Part shown: positions 7,343-12,167 of the stretch, piece after piece
Layout of the letters: the number at the start of each line of letters is the position of its first letter
Position numbering within the stretch: the first letter of the stretch is position 1
NCBI GenBank assembly: GCA_030145005.1
Contig: JAQYWJ010000035.1
Coordinates: 1-14,579 of the forward strand
Direction: 5' to 3'
Length of the DNA: 14,579 bases
DNA from: Desulfobacter sp.
Lineage (GTDB): Bacteria; Desulfobacterota; Desulfobacteria; Desulfobacterales; Desulfobacteraceae
The notes under the pieces: generated by a model
Database searches by the model: none
Told to the model about the DNA's origin: nothing
What the model saw: the letters and a program-made list of their open reading frames with translations, nothing else
Position numbers and translations under genes: made by a program

Positions 7343-7687
7343 TTATTTTTCTCCTGTGCCTTGTAATTGAGACGGTTTTTTCCGGGTCAAAGGGCTTAAG
7401 CCCGCCCGCATGCCGGCATCCACAATGGCGTGGGTGGCTGTGGGAATGGAATGGAATACAAAAAACACAATCAGCATCATCTTGACGGACAAAAGCAAGG
7501 CGCCAAAGGAGAAATGATGAAGGTTATATACGGCAAGACCTGACACCATGGCAAAAAGCCCTAAAGTATCCAGTTTGCCTGCCGGATGAAGCCGGGTGTA
7601 AAAATCAGGCATCCGGATGATTCCCACAGTTCCCCCGAGTAAAAATAAAAAACCAATACACAGACAGATGACAACAAAAAGATTCAT
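7343..7687 (-). CDS. mrpG: Mrp/Mnh-type antiporter subunit G (114 aa)
   Basis: A three-helix membrane subunit with the unmistakable MrpG signature IIRMPDFYTRLHPAGKLDTLG (23-43) after the first helix, and the SIPTATHAIVDAG motif (80-92) at the end of the third, including the conserved P-T-A-T-H-A. The C-terminal tail (93-114) is cytoplasmic and basic. The ATG at 7687 overlaps the mrpF stop as ATGA, and an AAGGAG site lies 5 nt upstream within the last mrpF codons, so translation is coupled. Length is typical. It is required for assembly and activity of Mrp complexes (family knowledge). Confidence 0.94.
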   Translation of the reverse strand: MNLFVVICLCIGFLFLLGGTVGIIRMPDFYTRLHPAGKLDTLGLFAMVSGLAVYNLHHFSFGALLLSVKMMLIVFFVFHSIPTATHAIVDAGMRAGLSPLTRKKPSQLQGTGEK

Positions 7688-7986
7688 GATATCTCCTTGG
7701 TCTCCTTAAAGGATCCTTCATACAGACCTTTTCTTTTGTGAAAATACCGGGAGGCGGCAATGACGGCCACAAAGTTTAAAAATCCATAGGCTAGGGCAAT
7801 GTCCACAAACATGTCCACCCGCTCATACAAAAAGCCTATGAGCAGAAGCAGTACAACGGTTTTGGTACCAATGGCATTGACACCGATAAGCCGGTCTAAA
7901 ATCGTGGGGCCCATCAAACACCGGTAAAAGGAAACAAACATGAGAAAACATAAGCCTAAACTGATACATAAAAAAAAGGTGTTCAT
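7684..7986 (-). CDS. mrpF: Mrp/Mnh-type antiporter subunit F (100 aa)
   Basis: A three-helix membrane subunit. The pattern YRCLMGPTILDRLIGVNAIG (21-40) is the conserved R-x-x-x-G-P-x-x-x-D-R motif of MrpF/MnhF with Asp31. VDIALAYGFLNFVAVIAASR (61-80) carries the conserved membrane Asp (D62) thought to take part in cation handling. The ATG at 7986 shares one base with the mrpE stop (TAATG), and GGAG lies 7 nt upstream. The order mrpE-mrpF-mrpG is the same as at the 3' end of canonical operons, but here these three genes come first. Confidence 0.94.
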   Translation of the reverse strand: MNTFFLCISLGLCFLMFVSFYRCLMGPTILDRLIGVNAIGTKTVVLLLLIGFLYERVDMFVDIALAYGFLNFVAVIAASRYFHKRKGLYEGSFKETKEIS

Positions 7987-8534
7987 TATTTTTCTCCGTA
8001 GATGTCGGCTACCTTGGAAAGCATGGTTCCGGGCAGGTCATCCGCAGACCGCCTGTCAATGGCATGAACTGAAAATAAGCCGTCAGCTGTGGCTGTGACC
8101 GTAATGGTACCCGGGGTCAGTGTTATGGAGTTGGCCAGGATGGTGATGGACAAATCCGAGGTCAGATTCGTTTGAAAAACCGTAATATGGGGATCAATCA
8201 ACTCTTTCATCCTCGGATGGAATATTAGAAACATCAGGTGAAAATTCGCTTTTACGATTTCCCAGATCAGCCAGGGAATGTAGGCGATAAACCCGAAAAA
8301 AAGGCCTGGATAGCGGGATGTCACATCCGGGAAAAGCAGATCGTGAAAAAACCAGGCCACAAGCAGGCTCGATATCACTCCTAAGCTGATAAGCAATGTT
8401 GAAAAATTACCGGACAGGACCACCCAGGTGAAAAACATGAGTATAAAGGTCAAAAAAAATGAAACAAACGAAAATTTTTTCTTGTGCTCTTCGGACTGAA
8501 CCGAATCGCAGATATTCGGGGGTGATTGAGCCAA
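7986..8534 (-). CDS. mrpE: Mrp/Mnh-type antiporter subunit E (182 aa, TTG start)
   Basis: A membrane subunit with a polar N-terminus (1-20), two hydrophobic segments around 22-40 and 45-66, a third around 79-105 (GFIAYIPWLIWEIVKANFHL), and a C-terminal cytoplasmic domain with the MrpE signature LANSITLTPGTITVTATADG (133-152). The start is taken as TTG at 8534 because AAGGAG lies 7 nt upstream and no ATG fits before the first helix. It is the first gene of the antiporter cluster and lies 95 nt downstream of the response regulator stop, beyond the 48-bp palindrome. No convincing promoter was seen in that gap, so transcription may start upstream of the response regulator. Length is normal to slightly long for MrpE. 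Confidence 0.92.
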   Translation of the reverse strand: MAQSPPNICDSVQSEEHKKKFSFVSFFLTFILMFFTWVVLSGNFSTLLISLGVISSLLVAWFFHDLLFPDVTSRYPGLFFGFIAYIPWLIWEIVKANFHLMFLIFHPRMKELIDPHITVFQTNLTSDLSITILANSITLTPGTITVTATADGLFSVHAIDRRSADDLPGTMLSKVADIYGEK

Positions 8535-8585
8535 ATCAGATCTCCTTATACAAGTTCAGGTAACCATCACGCACCAGGTAAAGGT

Positions 8586-8633
8586 GTAAACCCCAACGTT
8601 GCATAAAAATTTTTATGCAACGTTGGGGTTTAC
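8586..8633. promoter_or_regulatory. perfect 48-bp palindrome between response regulator and mrp operon
   Basis: The sequence is its own reverse complement around 8609/8610, with arms of 24 nt and no obligatory loop. The centre is GCATAAAAATTTTTATGC. Further pairing with mismatches reaches 8581-8638. Each arm holds the smaller palindrome CAACGTTG (8594-8601 and 8618-8625), centres 24 bp apart. The response regulator stop codon (8630-8632) lies inside it. In RNA it would form a long hairpin, but no run of U follows in either direction, so full intrinsic termination is doubtful. Alternatives are an attenuator or processing site, a paired operator, or a mobile palindromic repeat. Confidence 0.7.
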
Positions 8634-9103
8634 GCTTTAACGCCGTAAAGCCCGCGCAGTTTATCAAACAGCTTAACCATGGCCCCTTTATTTGATGCAT
8701 CGTCAGGGCTGTCTTTAAGTTCTATGTTTTGGTTTTCGAATTCAAGCCGGTGGGCATGGGCTTCGTGAATGGTTCTTAAGAGCATGGCCATGTCAACCGG
8801 TTTTGTTAAAAATTTGAAGGCGTTGTATTTCGCACTTTTCAGTGCGTTGTCAACATTGCCGTGTGCCGTGAGTACGATACTTGGTAAAAAGGGCTGCAAC
8901 TGTCTGAGGCATTTGAGAACCTCAATGCCGTCGATGCCGGGCAGTTGAAGTTCCACTATGGCCACATCAAAATCTTCTATTTCAGCAGCCTGGATGGCTT
9001 CTTCCCCTGAAAAGGTTGCTTTAACCGTGAATCCTTCCAACACCATACGGTTGGTAAGATACTTTAGAAAGGTCTGCTCGTTGTCCACGAATAGAAGTTT
9101 CAT
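8630..9103 (-). CDS. single-domain response regulator with Glu at the phosphoacceptor position
   Basis: Residues 2-118 form a CheY-like receiver. LLFVDNEQTF supplies the acidic pocket residue D7 (with N8 and E9). DVAIVELQLPGIDGIEVLKC is the beta3-loop that normally carries the phosphorylated Asp. LTAHG gives the switch Thr (T79), and FLTKPVD gives the conserved Lys (K101). At the phosphoacceptor site the codon is GAA, so residue 51 is Glu, not Asp. Glu there often mimics a phosphorylated receiver. The tail (119-157) is hydrophilic and has no DNA-binding or enzymatic output domain. No histidine kinase lies nearby. The ATG at 9103 has an AAGGG-like site. The gene reads towards the mrp operon, with 95 nt between them, so it may be its leader gene. 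The target is unknown. Confidence 0.88.
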   Translation of the reverse strand: MKLLFVDNEQTFLKYLTNRMVLEGFTVKATFSGEEAIQAAEIEDFDVAIVELQLPGIDGIEVLKCLRQLQPFLPSIVLTAHGNVDNALKSAKYNAFKFLTKPVDMAMLLRTIHEAHAHRLEFENQNIELKDSPDDASNKGAMVKLFDKLRGLYGVKA

Positions 9104-9451
9104 AGGGCCCTTTTGTTTTTATTGTTATTTATCCGCTCACTTTTCTAACACAGCCCGTTTTTATTAAATGGATTATTTAACTTTTCAACGCGTAACATAT
9201 TGCAAACAGACTAATATCAAAATTCATGGGAGTCAAGCCGTTTGTTGGAACTTTTACTTCCTGAATAATCGTTCGAGGAAAAGGCGAAATCGCTGTGAGC
9301 ATGGTAATTTGTGCCTGAACGGAAACCCGTGTTTGGACGAAAAGTTGCCCAGATGCAAGGCAAAGCATATCCCGATCGACTCTTTTGAATCGACCGGGAT
9401 ATTGTAAGAATTGCATAAACCTTCAGGCTGTTACACTCGCTCATCGCATTA
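9104..9451. other. intergenic region without a convincing gene (348 nt)
   Basis: This gap lies between the response regulator start and the end of the eIF-2B-like gene. A minus-strand reading frame of 79 codons (9177-9416) starts with GAAGG only 3 nt from its ATG and encodes no family I can name. The sequence has the feel of a dispersed intergenic repeat, which would need a genome-wide copy count. A weak minus-strand promoter-like pair (TTGAAA, 16 nt, TAATAA, about 9173-9146) could serve the response regulator. The only clear structure is the hairpin at 9367-9402. Confidence 0.45.
9367..9402 (-). promoter_or_regulatory. hairpin downstream of the eIF-2B-like gene
   Basis: Arms 9367-9382 and 9387-9402 enclose a 4-nt loop. 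As DNA they have two mismatches. In minus-strand RNA both become G-U pairs, giving an uninterrupted 16-bp stem, while plus-strand RNA would keep two A-C mismatches. It sits 49 nt after the stop of the transporter / eIF-2B-like operon, so a 3'-end role (partial terminator or exonuclease barrier) is plausible. There is no following U-tract, which argues against a simple intrinsic terminator. Confidence 0.5.
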
Positions 9452-10423
9452 TCAGGTAGGAGCCATTTCCGGAAGTCCCGTGGTGCTAAAGAAGCGTTTT
9501 TCATCATTGGGAACACCGGCTGCAGCTTCAATGGGCGGAACAACCAAGGTACCGTCAGCAGAGACCTCTCCGATTTCGGTAATAATATGATCAATGAGAT
9601 CAAGGCTTACCAGACTGTGGGAGTGGGTGGTCATGGAAAAATCCGTGCTGCCGATCTGAGCCGCTTCTTCTGCCTGGAAAATGTTCTGCTCGGCAGAGGA
9701 TCTTGTTGACCAGTTCAGGGTGTTGGCAAAAAGATGAACTTTAACACCATGATGGCGGCACATGCTCACAGACCCGGCCGTACCCACGGGCGCCACAATC
9801 TTGCGGTCCTTGGTGATGGTCACGGCGCCAATAAACATTTTGTTGGCGTTTTCAACATGGTGGCTTAAGTTGTGGGCCGGGGTGACAACATACTCTATAC
9901 CGGCATCCTGAAGGGCCTGAACTGTCTGGCGGGTCCGTTCAGCCAGCAGATCAAGGATGATCACCTTGAATTCGCGTCCTAATTCCTTTTTGGCCTGAAT
10001 TAAAAGATTGTTAACCACACTGCTGGGAGAGTGGACAACAATAACATCACGGTTTGTCACATAGGCCAGACCGTTTTCGGTCACCCTGGTGGTATTTCGC
10101 TTGAACTGGGAAATGCGTTCTTCAAGGCTTCTGATGGCGACTTTTTTAACTTCGTCAACACTCATTTCCGGCTTGATCTCCCGCTCCATATCTGACTCAA
10201 AGTATTCCAGAAGACGGATCAATGGAATAATGGCCGGCTGGGAGTCCCGGATGGCCTTGGTCAGTTCACGGTAAAGTTCGACAACCTGATCGCGCGTGCA
10301 TTTAAGCAGACGGATAGATTCAATAAACGCGGTTAAACACATCACGGTCATCCGGGCGATTCCCTGGACTTCGCCTAATTCCCGGATCAGCTTATACATG
10401 TTGACTTGATTTTTTTTATTCAT
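9452..10423 (-). CDS. eIF-2B alpha-like family protein, apparently non-catalytic (323 aa)
   Basis: The protein has the two-part architecture of the eIF-2B alpha/beta/delta, MtnA and ribose-1,5-bisphosphate isomerase family: a helical N-terminal domain (1-115) and a Rossmann-like domain (116-323). Motifs are VIVVHSPSSVVNNLL (127-141), KVIILDLLAERTRQTVQALQ (153-172, strand then helix), VVTPAHNLSHHVENANKMFI and the APVGTAGSVSMCRHHGVKVH block (211-230). Isomerase relatives have HCNS and GAD motifs supplying catalytic Cys and Asp. The corresponding positions here read HSPS (Ser132) and GAV (Val201), so isomerase activity is unlikely and a ligand-sensing or regulatory role fits better. The C-terminus (289-323) lacks the usual compact end. 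The ATG at 10423 is 1 nt after the stop of the transporter gene, so the two are co-translated. Function in bacteria is unknown, and a link to translation initiation should not be assumed. Confidence 0.8.
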   Translation of the reverse strand: MNKKNQVNMYKLIRELGEVQGIARMTVMCLTAFIESIRLLKCTRDQVVELYRELTKAIRDSQPAIIPLIRLLEYFESDMEREIKPEMSVDEVKKVAIRSLEERISQFKRNTTRVTENGLAYVTNRDVIVVHSPSSVVNNLLIQAKKELGREFKVIILDLLAERTRQTVQALQDAGIEYVVTPAHNLSHHVENANKMFIGAVTITKDRKIVAPVGTAGSVSMCRHHGVKVHLFANTLNWSTRSSAEQNIFQAEEAAQIGSTDFSMTTHSHSLVSLDLIDHIITEIGEVSADGTLVVPPIEAAAGVPNDEKRFFSTTGLPEMAPT

Positions 10424-10424
10424 T

Positions 10425-11729
10425 TTATACTACCCACCATAAAAATAAAGTTAATAGGATTGAACTGATAATTAAACTGATAAACGTTACAGCAGCGCCA
10501 ACTTTCATGAATTCAAGGAAACTGATATTCACTTTGGACTGTTTGGCGATGCCCACGGATACAATATTGGCAGAGGCCCCGATCATGGTCAGGTTCCCGC
10601 CAAAACATGCCCCCAGACTCAAGGCCCACCACAGAATGTTGTGGGGAATGGGGGTGTTCTCGAGCATCAGGTGAATAATGGGAATCATGGTGATGGTAAA
10701 GGGAATGTTGTCCAGAAATCCGGATACAATGCCCGATATCCATAATACAGTGAGCACCATGACATAAGGATTGTCACCGATGCGTAAAAAGACTTTGTGG
10801 GCCACCCATTCAATAACGCCTTTATGCTCCAGGACCCCGACAAGAATGAAAAAACCGGCAAAGAACAGCAGCGTAGACCATTCCACCTCCTCAAGCATGT
10901 GCTCAACCTCAACACCGGAAAGCACAAACAGAATCATGGCCATGAACACGGCCACCACGCCCGGGGACACTTTGGTAATGGTTTGGGTCACAAAAAGCAG
11001 GATGGCGATGCCAAGACAGGCAAGACCCTTGATCATAATCTTTTTATCGATTTTGGTATTTACAAATTCTATTTTTATCTTTTCCAGCAAAAGCTGGGTG
11101 TTGAACAGTTTGACAAGGCTAATGTCAATGGGTTTGAACTTATCCCTGTTGGTATACCACAGGTAAAACAGTGCAACAGCTAATGTTATAATGACAGGCA
11201 CTGTCAGATAGATCATGAACTGGTTGAATGTCAATCCCACCTTTGAACCGATGATAATATTGGGCGGATCACCAATCAGGGTGGCGGTACCGCCGATATT
11301 TGAGATCATGGCCTGGCTGATGATATAGATCTTGGGATCCAGGCCCATGCCCCTGGCCAGTTCAATGATAATGGGAATAATGATTAAAACGGTGGTAACA
11401 TTGTCCAGAAAGGCTGAAAGTATCGCCGTTACAATCGAGAACAGCACAAGAATTTTTAAAGGATCACCACCGGTCAGACTCGCAATTTTCACCGAAAGCA
11501 TTGAAAATACGCCGGAACGCCGTAGAATGGCCACAATGGACATCATTCCCAGCAAAAGCATGATGGTTTCAAAATCTATCATGGCCACGGCTTGGTGTTC
11601 ATCCACAACGTGGAGAATCAACAATACCATGACACCCAGCAGTGCAGCCACTGCCTTGTTTACCAGTTCAAAGGTAATTGCTGCATACACAGCCAAAAAC
11701 ACAATAATGGGGATTAATACCCCGTCCAT
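10425..11729 (-). CDS. ArsB/NhaD-superfamily ion transporter, probable Na+/H+ antiporter (434 aa)
   Basis: An ion-transporter-superfamily protein with two homologous halves. Half one carries SAFLDNVTTVLIIIPIIIEL (D109, N110) and NIGGTATLIGDPPNIIIG (144-161). Half two carries SGFLDNIPFTITMIPII (D340, N341) and GACFGGNLTMIGASANIVS (373-391). Paired DN motifs plus the GGxxTxIGxxxN signatures are shared by NhaD, the OCA2/P-protein-like group and ArsB. A polar linker (192-230) separates the halves. Substrate is therefore Na+/H+ by context, with arsenite or an organic anion as less likely alternatives. I take the ATG at 11729, preceded by GAGG at 6 nt, rather than the ATG at 11741, which has only GGA 9 nt upstream. 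The difference is four residues. It forms a two-gene operon with the eIF-2B-like gene and is divergent from the PAS-NhaD gene. Confidence 0.87.
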   Translation of the reverse strand: MDGVLIPIIVFLAVYAAITFELVNKAVAALLGVMVLLILHVVDEHQAVAMIDFETIMLLLGMMSIVAILRRSGVFSMLSVKIASLTGGDPLKILVLFSIVTAILSAFLDNVTTVLIIIPIIIELARGMGLDPKIYIISQAMISNIGGTATLIGDPPNIIIGSKVGLTFNQFMIYLTVPVIITLAVALFYLWYTNRDKFKPIDISLVKLFNTQLLLEKIKIEFVNTKIDKKIMIKGLACLGIAILLFVTQTITKVSPGVVAVFMAMILFVLSGVEVEHMLEEVEWSTLLFFAGFFILVGVLEHKGVIEWVAHKVFLRIGDNPYVMVLTVLWISGIVSGFLDNIPFTITMIPIIHLMLENTPIPHNILWWALSLGACFGGNLTMIGASANIVSVGIAKQSKVNISFLEFMKVGAAVTFISLIISSILLTLFLWWVV

Positions 11730-11889
11730 TAAAATCCTCATTCAAAGTGTCCGGCATCTGCCTTAAAAAAATAAGATCAAGTCCTGCTAAAAGTCGGATG
11801 ATGTCGGCTTCCCAAAAGAGAGGCAGGTTCTTATTATTCTTCAATAATCCTTCTAACACCGATCTGGTAAAATTTCAATATATTATTTC

Positions 11890-11918
11890 AATTTTGCGGT
11901 AGTTTATCACAGCGTCAA
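11890..11918 (-). promoter_or_regulatory. candidate sigma70 promoter for the transporter / eIF-2B-like operon
   Basis: On the minus strand TTGACG (11918-11913) is followed by a 17-nt spacer and AAAATT (11895-11890). The -35 box is good and the -10 box is poor (3 of 6). It would leave a leader of about 150 nt before the start at 11729. It is offered as the best match in the divergent region, not as a firm call. Confidence 0.3.
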
Positions 11919-12003
11919 CCGTATGTTTTAAAGCTAAAATCATCATAACTCTCGCAACCTTGGGTCAACACTGTCCCATCTTCATACTCATAATAAAAAA
12001 CAA

Positions 12004-12032
12004 TTGACTTAAAGGGTGCGATCGGATAAAAA
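12004..12032 (+). promoter_or_regulatory. candidate distal sigma70 promoter for the PAS-NhaD gene
   Basis: TTGACT (12004-12009), a 17-nt spacer and TAAAAA (12027-12032). Five of six -35 and four of six -10 consensus bases match. Transcription would begin near 12040, giving a leader of about 130 nt that includes both dyads at 12069-12115. Confidence 0.45.
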
Positions 12033-12068
12033 TTTTCCCCTGGTTAAGGTGTAGTAGATAGTCAGGAA

Positions 12069-12115
12069 AACTGTTTCATAGACAGTTGGGATGATTGAAT
12101 TGTTTTGATACAATT
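12069..12115. promoter_or_regulatory. two operator-like dyads over the proximal promoter
   Basis: AACTGT-N7-ACAGTT (12069-12087) runs into the -35 box, and AATTGT-N6-ACAATT (12098-12115) covers the -10 box. The half-sites are alike (AAyTGT / ACArTT) and the centres are about 28 bp apart, close to three helical turns less a little. The arrangement suggests a dimeric repressor bound at two sites. The regulator is not identifiable from this window. Confidence 0.4.
12086..12114 (+). promoter_or_regulatory. candidate proximal sigma70 promoter for the PAS-NhaD gene
   Basis: TTGGGA (12086-12091), a spacer of exactly 17 nt and TACAAT (12109-12114), the latter matching five of six consensus bases. 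The predicted transcription start is near 12121, 47 nt before the chosen ATG at 12168. The boxes are overlapped by two short dyads, as would fit a regulated promoter. Confidence 0.5.
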
Positions 12116-12167
12116 TAACACAAAAGGGCAGTGTTAAGAGATGGCACTGTGCCTTTCGGAGAAAAAA

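Noticed and set aside
462..8534. Reading the cluster as respiratory complex I or a membrane-bound hydrogenase
   Set aside because: No NuoB/C/D/F/G/I-type, [NiFe]-hydrogenase or ferredoxin genes are present. MrpE, MrpF and MrpG are specific to the antiporter class.
8586..8633. Calling the 48-bp palindrome a standard intrinsic terminator
   Set aside because: No U-tract follows the stem on either strand, and the centre is A+T-rich with no defined loop.
9177..9416. Minus-strand 79-codon open frame in the intergenic gap
   Set aside because: GAGG-like spacing is too short for the ATG, no family is recognisable, and the codon pattern is unremarkable. Kept as part of the intergenic entry only.
11730..11741. 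Start of the ArsB/NhaD-like gene at ATG 11741
   Set aside because: Only a weak GGA lies upstream, while GAGG stands 6 nt before ATG 11729. The choice changes four residues only and is not certain.
12141..12167. Start of the PAS-NhaD gene at ATG 12141
   Set aside because: No ribosome site precedes it. ATG 12168 has GGAG at 7 nt and begins directly with a signal-peptide-like segment.
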